From: Bacteroidales bacterium | Lineage (GTDB): Bacteria; Bacteroidota; Bacteroidia; Bacteroidales; Marinilabiliaceae | DNA length: 64,000 bases | Assembly: GCA_024401395.1 (NCBI GenBank) | Contig: JAKSLD010000011.1 | Span: 47,035-111,034, forward strand | Reading direction: 5' to 3' | In this document: in pieces, positions 9,324 to 17,655 of the stretch | How the letters are laid out: each line of letters opens with the position of its first letter | Numbering within the stretch: position 1 is the first letter of the stretch | The notes under the pieces: model-generated | What the model saw: the letters and a program-made list of their open reading frames with translations, nothing else | Database searches by the model: none | Told to the model about the DNA's origin: nothing | Program-made: the position numbers and the translations under genes

Positions 9324-9327
9324 TTAT

Positions 9328-9915
9328 ATGGCAAAAACGATAATCATATCTATTTTGTGCATACTGAATATATACTTGTTGTGGCAAAGCCATAACACAT
9401 CTCACATACAAAAAGAAATAAGTGAGTTGGAAACCAGGCACACAATAGGTCAAATCATTGCAAATGATAGTCATCGCATAATCAAATATGATGATGGAGA
9501 GCCATTGTCGGCAGAAATTGAATTGTTTACTGCTGATCATAATGCGACAGACCTACAGTCGCTGATGCAAGATGGTAATAAACTTATCTTTAGGTATTCC
9601 GAGCTACATTGCAACGCTTGTGTAGACAGTATGGTAGTAAAACTAAGAGAGTACGCAAAAGAAGTAGGGCCAGAAAAGGTAAATATATGGGCATCGTACA
9701 GCAACAATAGGAATTACTTTCTATTTCTCAGGTTAAATCAAGTAAACATGCCAGTTTATAATGTGCAATCGACAACATTGTCTCTTGATTCCCTTGAGGA
9801 GCCATATATGTTTGTACTCTCACCTGATTTACATATTTCCCATATATACATACCGCACAAGGAGTATCCCGGACCGACTTATAGGTATTTGGATGATATT
9901 AAGCATTTGCTATAA
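9328..9915 (+). CDS. Membrane-anchored thioredoxin-like protein, CNAC (1)
   Basis: 195 residues. An N-terminal membrane anchor (about residues 4-20) is followed by a short coiled region and a thioredoxin-like fold. FRYSELHCNACVDSMV gives a CxxC at Cys95 and Cys98, and a beta strand with NIWASYS follows. The paralogue at 11845 keeps both Cys. I infer a periplasmic thiol-disulfide oxidoreductase, plausibly acting on the Cys-rich small proteins encoded nearby. An alternative is a structural redoxin-like domain without catalysis. It is translationally close to the propeller gene (4-base gap). Its last 163 bases recur as a fragment at 7194-7357. Confidence 0.7.
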   Translation: MAKTIIISILCILNIYLLWQSHNTSHIQKEISELETRHTIGQIIANDSHRIIKYDDGEPLSAEIELFTADHNATDLQSLMQDGNKLIFRYSELHCNACVDSMVVKLREYAKEVGPEKVNIWASYSNNRNYFLFLRLNQVNMPVYNVQSTTLSLDSLEEPYMFVLSPDLHISHIYIPHKEYPGPTYRYLDDIKHLL

Positions 9916-10005
9916 TGCGCAAAGATACAAATTAAGATATAGCTCCTTTAAAAAACTACGGTAAATTTGCTTATGTAAAAAAATGTTACCAAATTCGCGT
10001 TCATA

Positions 10006-10051
10006 AAAAAACAGCTAGTGTCTCCCTGTCTGGTAAACTAGAAACACTAGC
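10006..10051 (-). terminator. Hairpin with terminator polarity on the minus strand
   Basis: GCTAGTGT (10014-10021) pairs with ACACTAGC (10044-10051). The plus strand has an A run before the stem, which reads as a T run after it on the minus strand. The same structure is at 7448-7493. There is no minus-strand gene nearby, so either it is a two-way structure or it ends an unseen antisense transcript. Confidence 0.35.
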
Positions 10052-10078
10052 CATCACATGTCTAACTAAAATTTAAGT

Positions 10079-10134
10079 TAACGCAAGCAGTTACGCATTT
10101 ACACGTCATAAGGTTACGTGCCTATAGACAAGTC
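10079..10134 (+). promoter_or_regulatory. Conserved leader box, copy 2
   Basis: Second copy of the 56-bp box. No small Cys-rich gene follows it; the next gene is the propeller lipoprotein at 10573. Confidence 0.55.
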
Positions 10135-10149
10135 GCAGTGTGCGGATGG

Positions 10150-10572
10150 TTTTCTAAGGGGTTGGAATGTAGCAATTACTTCTGAATTTTAGACCTCTAT
10201 TTAATTATAGTAGGAATCGGTTTGATACTAATATCTAACAATAATTGTATTAGAAAGATTGTTGAATAACATCGGTCATTATTGTAATTATGTTTGACTG
10301 CATCGATATGCGCAAGTTTAGTATGGAATAATTTGCTGATTCTATAATCCCTTCCATGGTCTTGTTGTCTAGAGATGATAAGGTATATTACTAGTTGTGA
10401 GTATAAAACTATACAAGACGTTGAGTCTCCGCTTATAATATAGCGGATTACCATGAATTGTATTCTAGATTTAGGAAGTGATATTCGCTGTTTCTGTATG
10501 TGAGTTTTTATTCGGTGTAAGTTATTGATATTTTTAGGAGTATTGTATACATATTAAAATTTAAAATTAATA
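10150..10572. other. Gene-free stretch where a small-protein gene would be expected
   Basis: 423 bases of AT-rich sequence between leader box 2 and the second propeller gene. I looked for a reading frame with the FGAAN segment or Cys-rich body on both strands and found none. It is probably a module that lost its small-protein gene. Confidence 0.5.
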
Positions 10573-11832
10573 ATGAAATGTTTTATTGATTGCGTTGTAG
10601 TTGCATTGATTTGTACATCGTGCATTCAATCGGGTAAAAGGGAAGATGCTATAAAGTTCTATTCCTACGAGCAGGTTGATGGTATTACAAGTATGAAAGT
10701 TGATTCATTGCAATCTGTAACGCAAATTAACGTTCCAACTATTACAAAAGACATGCCAATTTCGACTAGCGAATTGTTCGACTCTGTTTTTGCTGTTAAG
10801 CTGGAGACAAGCGACAATTCTATAATTGGCGAAATATCTTGTGTTAAGGTTAAGAATGATACAATATACGTATTAGATAGATACTCTATGCGATGTCTTA
10901 GACGATTTAGGATGGATGGAACATATATTGATGATATTGGCAAGAATGGTACTGGTCCTGGAGAGTATTTAGAGCCAACATCTTTTTCGCTTACAAATAA
11001 AGGAATACTATTGTACGATCAGAGTCTGCATTTAAATATTCTGTATGACTATCAAGGAAATTATATTGAAACAAATCGCGCACCATTCGGATTTATGTAC
11101 GGCGTAGCGCTATCTGATTCATTATCTATATATTACCTTACTAATAACAGGAACTATCACCTCCCACCTATTCATGAACATACTCTATGGACAGCGAACA
11201 CAGAGGGGAAAGCTCTGCAATGTGGGTTAAGACGAGGGGATGGTATAATGAAGTCCTATTGTTCGTTAAGACCATTCTATGAGATTAATGACACATTATG
11301 CATATTCACAGATTCGTACAATGACACATTGTATTACATCAATTCAAAAGGAATAATTACACCGTCTTTTAAATTAGAATTCGACTCACCAAGGGATAAT
11401 GCAATCTGGCGAGTAGACAATGAACTGTCTCCATACAAAGACTTATCGCCCAAAGGTGAATATACGATTGTAAACGAATGCCTTCAATGTGGAGATTATA
11501 TTTACGTAGATATGACTTCATATAGGAAAGGTTACCACTTGTTTTATTCAACAAAAACTCATAATACTAAGGTTTGCACTAGACTAGAACATGATGAAAG
11601 TAATTGTGCATATGACTTGATTAAGATGCGTGGGGTATATAATGACTTCATTGTAGGAGAAATGCCTGCTTTTTACATTTTATCTAGATATAATTTTAAT
11701 GGAACTAATTATTGGCAAGAATGGGACAAAGAATTCAATAGTAATAAAGGAAAAGAATTTACGGAATTTTGCAAGAATCTATCACCAGAAGATAATCATG
11801 TACTTGTATTCTTCCATATGAAAAAATGGTAA
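10573..11832 (+). CDS. 6-bladed beta-propeller lipoprotein (2)
   Basis: 419 residues, paralogue of 8082-9323. A short lipoprotein signal ends in ICTSC. The signature region is TIYVLDRYSMRCLRRF, followed by IDDIGKNG and GPGEYLEPTSF, with the same C-terminal EDNHVLVFFHMKKW ending as the paralogue's EDNPVLIFHYLKK. Sequence divergence between the paralogues is greatest in the middle blades. It is followed after 12 bases by the second thioredoxin-like gene. Confidence 0.85.
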   Translation: MKCFIDCVVVALICTSCIQSGKREDAIKFYSYEQVDGITSMKVDSLQSVTQINVPTITKDMPISTSELFDSVFAVKLETSDNSIIGEISCVKVKNDTIYVLDRYSMRCLRRFRMDGTYIDDIGKNGTGPGEYLEPTSFSLTNKGILLYDQSLHLNILYDYQGNYIETNRAPFGFMYGVALSDSLSIYYLTNNRNYHLPPIHEHTLWTANTEGKALQCGLRRGDGIMKSYCSLRPFYEINDTLCIFTDSYNDTLYYINSKGIITPSFKLEFDSPRDNAIWRVDNELSPYKDLSPKGEYTIVNECLQCGDYIYVDMTSYRKGYHLFYSTKTHNTKVCTRLEHDESNCAYDLIKMRGVYNDFIVGEMPAFYILSRYNFNGTNYWQEWDKEFNSNKGKEFTEFCKNLSPEDNHVLVFFHMKKW

Positions 11833-11844
11833 TATACTACAAAA

Positions 11845-12444
11845 ATGAAAAATACAGCACGATATATCATCATAGCACTTTGCATGCTTAATGCATACCT
11901 GCTATGGCAATGTTATAATTTCTATTATCTAAAAACCGTTGTTTCTGATATAGAAGACAGACATACCATGGAGCAAATTATTACCAATGATTATCATAGA
12001 ATCCTGAGATATGAGGATGCTGGACAGATGTATTCTCAAATGGAGTTGTATACAGAAGACAGACGAGCAATTGACCTACAATCATTAATGCAAGAAGGTA
12101 ATAAACTAATCTTTAGGTATTCAGAGCTGCATTGCAATGCTTGTGTAGATAGTATGGTAGTTAAACTCAGAGAGTATGCAAAAGAAGTAGGTCAAGATAA
12201 GGTGAATATTTGGGCGTCATATAGCAGTAATAGAGAATATTATCTTTTCCTTAGGTTAAATCAGGTGGATGTACCTGTGTACAATGTACAATCAACCTCT
12301 TTACCTCTTGACTCACTTGAGGAACCTTATCTATTTATACTTTCTCCAGATTTGCATGTTTCTCATATTTACATACCGCACAAAGAGTATCCTAGTTCTA
12401 CGTTCAAATATCTTGAGGATGTAAGACATTTACTAATAAAATGA
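11845..12444 (+). CDS. Membrane-anchored thioredoxin-like protein, CNAC (2)
   Basis: 199 residues, close paralogue of 9328-9915. It has an N-terminal membrane segment (about residues 6-22) and CNAC at Cys97 and Cys100 within RYSELHCNACVDSMVVKLRE. The region around the CxxC and the C-terminus is far better conserved between the two copies than the linker, which supports selection on the redox site. Likely role: thiol chemistry on exported proteins of the island, by inference from context. Confidence 0.7.
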   Translation: MKNTARYIIIALCMLNAYLLWQCYNFYYLKTVVSDIEDRHTMEQIITNDYHRILRYEDAGQMYSQMELYTEDRRAIDLQSLMQEGNKLIFRYSELHCNACVDSMVVKLREYAKEVGQDKVNIWASYSSNREYYLFLRLNQVDVPVYNVQSTSLPLDSLEEPYLFILSPDLHVSHIYIPHKEYPSSTFKYLEDVRHLLIK

Positions 12445-12513
12445 TAATTGATATAGTAGTGACTATCTATGTATATAATATATTAAATAATTATGTCTAA
12501 CTTATAGAATTGG

Positions 12514-12569
12514 TAACGCAAGAAGTAACGCATTCACGAGTCATAAGGTTACGTACCTATAGACAAGCC
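12514..12569 (+). promoter_or_regulatory. Conserved leader box, copy 3
   Basis: Diverged third copy of the 56-bp box with the identical core TCATAAGGTTACGTACC and TATAGACAAGCC. It lies 113 bases before small protein B. Because flanking DNA is not conserved between this copy and copies 1 and 2, the box itself appears to be under selection. Confidence 0.6.
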
Positions 12570-12591
12570 TAAGAACTAGGATTGGTATTTA

Positions 12592-12642
12592 AATTGTCTC
12601 ATACTATGAAACAATTGTTCACTAAGAGGTTATGTACTCTTA
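12592..12642 (+). promoter_or_regulatory. Two tandem hairpins in the 12683 leader
   Basis: Stem 12592-12603 pairs with 12605-12616 with one mismatch. A second stem, TAAGAG/CTCTTA, lies at 12623-12642. The position relative to the leader box and start codon matches that of the hairpins at 7602-7647. Confidence 0.55.
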
Positions 12643-12682
12643 CATTATTATTAATTCGAAATAAATACAATAAAGTTTTTGT

Positions 12683-13123
12683 ATGAAACCAAGGAATTTT
12701 GTTATAGGTGTTGTAGTTGTTCTTTTCGGCGCAGCTAATATTTACAACATCTTTCAAGGAGGCTTAGCAACTGATTATGTAAATCAGTTTATTACATTAT
12801 CATCAGGCGATCCAAACTCAAATTATACACCATATGATCCCAATAAAGCAATTGGGTCAAAAGGTGAGGCAGAATATGTTGAATTAACATGTTATAAACT
12901 ACAGTGTTCATACTATCCTCTTATGGGACCAACAAGACCTGATTCTTGGAACGAATATTACTCAACAAAAAAGGAACAAGAAGAGAGGGCAGCCGAACGT
13001 TCAAGAGGAGGAAGTGCGAACTATACGAGGTGTATACCAGACCCTGTAAAAATGCCAGGGCAAAAATGTGTTGGAAATAGCAATAATCAATGTTATATAG
13101 TAGACTGTTCAAATACTATTTAA
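12683..13123 (+). CDS. Small Cys-rich exported or anchored protein (B)
   Basis: 146 residues, family not recognised. The N-terminal hydrophobic segment (residues 6-24, VVVVLFGAANIYNIF) matches protein A at 7700. The mature part is hydrophilic, with a charged stretch (KKEQEERAAERSRGG near 96-110) and six Cys at 70, 75, 117, 129, 137 and 142, enough for three disulfides. A strong hairpin follows at 13196. I infer a secreted, disulfide-stabilised polypeptide. The even Cys count and neighbouring CNAC proteins support this but do not prove it. Confidence 0.75.
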   Translation: MKPRNFVIGVVVVLFGAANIYNIFQGGLATDYVNQFITLSSGDPNSNYTPYDPNKAIGSKGEAEYVELTCYKLQCSYYPLMGPTRPDSWNEYYSTKKEQEERAAERSRGGSANYTRCIPDPVKMPGQKCVGNSNNQCYIVDCSNTI

Positions 13124-13195
13124 TAATACAAGAGGGTTAGTCCAACTATAACGTATAGAACATTACAAGTATTATTCCTTAGATGTTTTAATAAT

Positions 13196-13250
13196 TTAGA
13201 TAATGAACAATATGGGATTAATCCTCTATATTGTTCATTGTCTAAGTTTT
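13196..13250 (+). terminator. Strong hairpin after small protein B
   Basis: An 18-bp stem with one G-T pair (13196-13213 with 13228-13245) is followed by GTTTT. It separates the small-protein gene from the long downstream operon, as the hairpin at 8023 does for protein A. Confidence 0.65.
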
Positions 13251-13382
13251 AATATTTCTCACACTTCAATACTATAGGCTCTAAGAGTGTCAGAGTGAAT
13301 AGTTGAAACAATGAGAGAGGCTAGTTTCAAAGAAATGATACATTTGTGAAGATTGCTAATAATGCTATTGTATATATTTATC

Positions 13383-15320
13383 ATGAAAAATGTGTATATG
13401 GTATATATTACGGTTGTTATTTTATTGAGTTCTTGTTGCCGTACTGATTTAGAAAAATCTTTACTACATGCGGGTAGCAATCGTATTGCTTTAGAGCAAT
13501 TTCTAAATAATAACAAATCAGATACACTCAAGTACGAGTGCGCTAAGTTTTTGATAGAAAATATGCCATATCACCAGTTCTTCGACTCAACTGACCTCGT
13601 GATATATGAGAGGCATTATTCTATGTATGCCAATAGTTGGCTTACTCCTGAGCAAGTAGCTAAACGGCTAGATGCTCGATATGGAAAAATTGACCCTAGC
13701 AGATGGCATAGTAATTATGACATAGAAGTCATAGATACCGCATATCTCAATGAGTGCATAGACCATAGTTTATGGCTATACCGTACCAAGCCATGGTGCA
13801 ATGGATTAGATTTTGAGATATTTAAAGAATATGTTCTTTCCTATCGTTGTGGAAATGAGTATCCAAACTATCATCCTCGTGAAATATATAAAAGATTTTC
13901 CTGCTTAGTGGATACAATTACCTCGTCTGACCCTTTCGTTGCAGCACAAGCCGTGATTGATTCATTGTCGCAAGATAATGTACACTTTACGAATTCGCTA
14001 CCAGCGGGTCCAAATATTGGAGTAAGGACTATTGATTATAGAGCAGGCGGATGCAGAGAATATGCTGATATTTATGTATATATAATGCGCTCGCTAGGTA
14101 TACCTTGTAGTATAGATATATTGCTGATGCGAGGAGACAACAATGCGGCACACTTTTCAACAGGCATTTTGGGACGTGATGGGCAGCTCAGATGGACAGA
14201 ATTCCCTGAAAAGAAGTTACACACGCCTGAAGAATTTCATTTTGCCAAAGGCAAGATATACCATAGGACATTCTCTATCAATCGAGAGATGATAAGGGAA
14301 ATACGTAAATATACTAAGACGCCACATCCTACATTCGCTTTACCTCAAATGGTAGATGCTACGGCAGACTATTCTCCATACGCAAAAGATATAAGCATAC
14401 CTCTGGACTGGATATATGATGGAGGGGAAAGAGGTGAGGTATACTATCTGTGTCTTTCTCAGCGACTTAACTGGCATCCCATAGCATGGTCTACAATACA
14501 GGATGGGAAGTTGACATTTAATGATGTTGAAGGACGCGTTGTGTTTTGCTTGGCTACATACGATGAAAATGGACTAAAAATAGTATCTGATCCGTTCCTA
14601 ATGGAGAAAGAAACAGGCGAACTCAAGCCATTTATCTGTGATGAAAAAATAACAGAAGAGGCTACATTCTTTTACAAATTTCATCTCTATAATGAATGGT
14701 TCCTTGGCGCCATGCCTGGCTATACTTTCCAAGGGTCAAATAATGCTGATTACTCCGTCGTAGATACGTTGTATACAATAGAAAAAGCACCTAAACGCCT
14801 GTACAATACAGTATGTCTTCCACCAACAGGCAAAAAATACAAGTATGCCAGAGTGTTTGGCTCACCAGACAGCAGGTGCGATATAGCCGAAGTGGAGTTT
14901 TATGAGTATGCTACAGATACGATACCACTGAAAGGGGAAATACAAGGTACACCTGGTTGTTGGTACGGTGATGGCTCTCATGAATATACCAATGTATTTG
15001 ATGGCGACCCATATACATCCTTCAATTATAAAGAGCCATACGGCGGGTGGGCTGGATTAATGTTTGACACACCAAAAACTATTGAAAAGATAGTTTATGT
15101 GCCACGTAACCGAGATAACTTCATAAGAAAAGGAGACACGTACGAACTCTTTTACTTTGCACATTCTGATTGGCAAAGCCTTGGAGAAAAGACAGCCACA
15201 TCAGATTCTTTGGTATACGAAATTCCTAAAGACGCATTGTTGTACCTACATGACAAAACTCGTGGTATGGACGAGAGAATCTCGCAATATGCCAAAGGCT
15301 GGGGACAAATTATATGGTAA
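13383..15320 (+). CDS. Transglutaminase-like lipoprotein with discoidin-like domain
   Basis: 645 residues from the ATG at 13383, which starts a lipoprotein signal ending in LLSSC; an upstream ATG at 13353 would spoil it. A transglutaminase/papain-like core is seen at AGGCREYADIYVYIMRSLGI (Cys224), followed by NNAAHFSTG (His257) and WTEFPE, a plausible catalytic triad. Beyond it are about 200 residues of beta-rich sequence and a C-terminal region resembling an F5/8-type (discoidin) fold (VFDGDPYTSFNY, WAGLMFDTPKTIEKI). The family includes crosslinking enzymes and proteases. In this operon it could cleave or crosslink the exported small proteins. It overlaps the signal peptidase gene by a few bases. 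Confidence 0.8.
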   Translation: MKNVYMVYITVVILLSSCCRTDLEKSLLHAGSNRIALEQFLNNNKSDTLKYECAKFLIENMPYHQFFDSTDLVIYERHYSMYANSWLTPEQVAKRLDARYGKIDPSRWHSNYDIEVIDTAYLNECIDHSLWLYRTKPWCNGLDFEIFKEYVLSYRCGNEYPNYHPREIYKRFSCLVDTITSSDPFVAAQAVIDSLSQDNVHFTNSLPAGPNIGVRTIDYRAGGCREYADIYVYIMRSLGIPCSIDILLMRGDNNAAHFSTGILGRDGQLRWTEFPEKKLHTPEEFHFAKGKIYHRTFSINREMIREIRKYTKTPHPTFALPQMVDATADYSPYAKDISIPLDWIYDGGERGEVYYLCLSQRLNWHPIAWSTIQDGKLTFNDVEGRVVFCLATYDENGLKIVSDPFLMEKETGELKPFICDEKITEEATFFYKFHLYNEWFLGAMPGYTFQGSNNADYSVVDTLYTIEKAPKRLYNTVCLPPTGKKYKYARVFGSPDSRCDIAEVEFYEYATDTIPLKGEIQGTPGCWYGDGSHEYTNVFDGDPYTSFNYKEPYGGWAGLMFDTPKTIEKIVYVPRNRDNFIRKGDTYELFYFAHSDWQSLGEKTATSDSLVYEIPKDALLYLHDKTRGMDERISQYAKGWGQIIW

Positions 15321-16111
15321 GAGTTATAAAGAATATGAGTAAACTCACGGACAGACTTACAAATATCGGTTTAATTCTATTAGTCTGCGGTTCATTATAC
15401 ACAGGCTATCTGGCATTCTGTTCGACATATTTTGTTACGTGGACAGAAACGCCATCTATGTCGCCTACAGTAATGCCCTTTGACAGAGTTCTGGTTCATC
15501 GCAATATTACACCAAAGAACGATGACATATTGCTATTTACAGATCCTGACCCATGGCGTGCTGACAGTATAATACCACATGAAGAATATCCTCCATTTAT
15601 AAAACGTTGTATCGCAATCGGTGGAGACACATTCGCTATACACAAGGCACATTATTATGTCAATGGGAAAAATGTAACATCAACACCAGAGGCTGGGCTC
15701 AGTCATTTAGAGCAAGTGACTGAGACAAGGCGTTTGGCAAAGATAAACCAAATACATTTAGATGCTTGGCCTTACGATACGTTATTCAGTTGGACGATAC
15801 GCGAACTAGGTCCAATATATATACCTAAGAAGGGGGATATAATTACAGTCAATGACAGTACAGCTTTACTTTACAGAAGTGCTATAGAGTGGGAAACACG
15901 AAAAAGTGTATATGAACTCATAGGTAAGGAATACGCATTTAAGGAATCATACCTTTTTATGGCTGGCGACAACGTAGAGTGCTCGCAAGACTCACGTTAC
16001 TGGGGGCTATTACCAGAATCTCTAGTTAAAGGAAGAGCTGACTTCATATTCTATTCTACAGAGACCAAAGAAGGCGACATTAGATGGGAAAGGTTGTTCA
16101 CAATATTATAG
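15314..16111 (+). CDS. Signal peptidase I-like (S26) membrane protease
   Basis: 265 residues. One N-terminal membrane segment (about 17-37) is followed by the S26 boxes: catalytic Ser48 in ETPSMSPT, catalytic Lys97 in FIKRCIAIGGD, and the late GDN motif in FMAGDNVECSQDSRYWG. The start may be the ATG at 15314, overlapping the preceding stop, or the ATG at 15335. A housekeeping lepB would normally sit elsewhere, so this one is probably dedicated to the island's exported proteins. It is embedded in an operon with overlapping genes. Confidence 0.88.
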   Translation: MVRVIKNMSKLTDRLTNIGLILLVCGSLYTGYLAFCSTYFVTWTETPSMSPTVMPFDRVLVHRNITPKNDDILLFTDPDPWRADSIIPHEEYPPFIKRCIAIGGDTFAIHKAHYYVNGKNVTSTPEAGLSHLEQVTETRRLAKINQIHLDAWPYDTLFSWTIRELGPIYIPKKGDIITVNDSTALLYRSAIEWETRKSVYELIGKEYAFKESYLFMAGDNVECSQDSRYWGLLPESLVKGRADFIFYSTETKEGDIRWERLFTIL

Positions 16112-17640
16112 TCGCACTGCCAATAATGGCATGGTTGCTTATCAACTGGCAACTGACCTCTGCATCTGGTACTGGTTATCAGATAGCAGAGTGGAGAGCT
16201 TTTTATGCCATCTTGCCATTTGTACTATGCGGATTCGCCTATAGTATCTGGAAAGGGCTTCCATTCTCAAGAACCTTGTCATGGTCCATTTTACTTTATG
16301 CAAGTGTAGAATCGCTATGGGCATTGTTACAGGTCTTTGAGTTGGCGCCTATACGTAATTCTATATTCCACACAACAGGATCATTTTATAATCCAGGACC
16401 ATTGGGAGGCATACTAGCAATGTGTCTTCCTATTGCTGTCCACGAATATATGAATACCAAAGGAGGGCGGAATAATATTTGTTTGTTCGCTTCGATATTC
16501 ATAGGCTCTACTATATTGTTGACACACAGTCGTATAGCAATGTGCGCAACAATGGTCGGCATAGCTATGCTATTTCTGAATAGGCGGAGATTATCACGCA
16601 AAGAGATTCTTCTGTTAGGTGGTATAGGAATTGTTGCGCTTGTAGGAATTACATTTCTTGTAAAAGGGAAAATACTATCAGCATATGGACGTTTCATAAT
16701 GTTGAAGATTTGCCTTATGGCTATCAGTCGCTCGCCTTGGACAGGGAATTCTTCCTTTGCAGAAGCATTTTCGGAAGTGCAGGAAGAGTACTTTTCTGTA
16801 CTTGATATGTCAAAAGAAGAAATACTTGCTGCTGGGTCGCCTGGGAACTATGCATTTTGTTCTCCAATAGAGATAGCAATTTACTATGGCATTCCTGTGC
16901 TGTTGCTCTGTGTCACAATCTATGGGGTGTTGCTATGGTCAGCATATAAGCAAGGGCTGCCACAATATGCATGTTCTCTTGTCGCCCTAGGGATATTTTC
17001 ACTAGCATCATACCCGATACATATCACCCTGTTTTGGGTAGTAGTGATACTAATATCATTAGCCTTAGCACAAAAGTATATAACCAATAGACATGTAGCT
17101 ATTTTGTTTCCTGTTTGTTCATTGTTACTCGCTGTACCGCAATGGAACAAATACAACAACAGAGTTGAAGCATTTGAAGAGTGGGAACGATTCCAAACAT
17201 ATTATTATTTGGAAAACTATAGAGCCTTGCTGCAAAAATCTGCACCGTTATGGGATAAAATGGCTTGGAATAGTGATTATATTTTCAGATATGGATTATC
17301 TTTGCACAAGACGCAGCAATATGACTCTTCGAATGTTGTACTTAGCAAGATGAAGAATCTTACAACAGATCCTATGCCGTTGAATATCATGGCATTGAAC
17401 CATCAAAAAATGGGAAGGTATGAAGAGGCTGAGTGTTTGCTCCTACAATCAACACGCAGACTGCCGAACAGAATATATCCTCATTGTCTACTATACAGGC
17501 TTTATGGTAGTAAAGAATATCTTGATAGCGTCAAGATGCGCACTGAAGAGGAGATAATATTCAATAGTACATATATAAAAGAGTCAAAAAAAGCCGATGA
17601 ATTGCGTTATGAGATACGTACTGGTCGGCCACTTAGATAA
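16084..17640 (+). CDS. O-antigen ligase-like membrane protein with TPR tail
   Basis: 518 residues. About ten to eleven membrane segments span the first 355 residues, with GSFYNPGPLGGILAM and SPWTGNSSF typical of the Wzy/WaaL (Wzy_C) family. A soluble C-terminal part of about 150 residues has TPR-like repeats (NIMALNHQKMGRYEEAECLL). Known members transfer or polymerise glycans at the periplasmic face; some have other acceptors. No glycosyltransferase genes are nearby, so the substrate is open. It overlaps the signal peptidase gene by 28 bases, which suggests coupling. Confidence 0.75.
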   Translation: MGKVVHNIIVALPIMAWLLINWQLTSASGTGYQIAEWRAFYAILPFVLCGFAYSIWKGLPFSRTLSWSILLYASVESLWALLQVFELAPIRNSIFHTTGSFYNPGPLGGILAMCLPIAVHEYMNTKGGRNNICLFASIFIGSTILLTHSRIAMCATMVGIAMLFLNRRRLSRKEILLLGGIGIVALVGITFLVKGKILSAYGRFIMLKICLMAISRSPWTGNSSFAEAFSEVQEEYFSVLDMSKEEILAAGSPGNYAFCSPIEIAIYYGIPVLLLCVTIYGVLLWSAYKQGLPQYACSLVALGIFSLASYPIHITLFWVVVILISLALAQKYITNRHVAILFPVCSLLLAVPQWNKYNNRVEAFEEWERFQTYYYLENYRALLQKSAPLWDKMAWNSDYIFRYGLSLHKTQQYDSSNVVLSKMKNLTTDPMPLNIMALNHQKMGRYEEAECLLLQSTRRLPNRIYPHCLLYRLYGSKEYLDSVKMRTEEEIIFNSTYIKESKKADELRYEIRTGRPLR

Positions 17641-17655
17641 AAATATATTCACGTT

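Larger units (their letters stand above)
9752..10149 (+). repeat. 398-bp duplicated block, right copy
   Basis: Copy of 7194-7591. It covers the end of the thioredoxin-like gene, the following hairpin and leader box copy 2. Identity stops at the GCGGATGG word ending at 10149. Confidence 0.9.

Noticed and set aside
10197..10454. Minus-strand gene in the gap after leader box 2
   Set aside because: An 85-residue frame exists but has random composition, no start context and no similarity to neighbours.
7700..13123. Bacteroidetocin or class II bacteriocin operon
   Set aside because: No double-glycine leader is seen in proteins A or B and no C39-peptidase ABC exporter is present.
7702..13123. NVEALA-family assignment for proteins A and B
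   Set aside because: The NVEALA motif is not present. Only size, N-terminal hydrophobicity and neighbourhood are similar, so the family name was not used.
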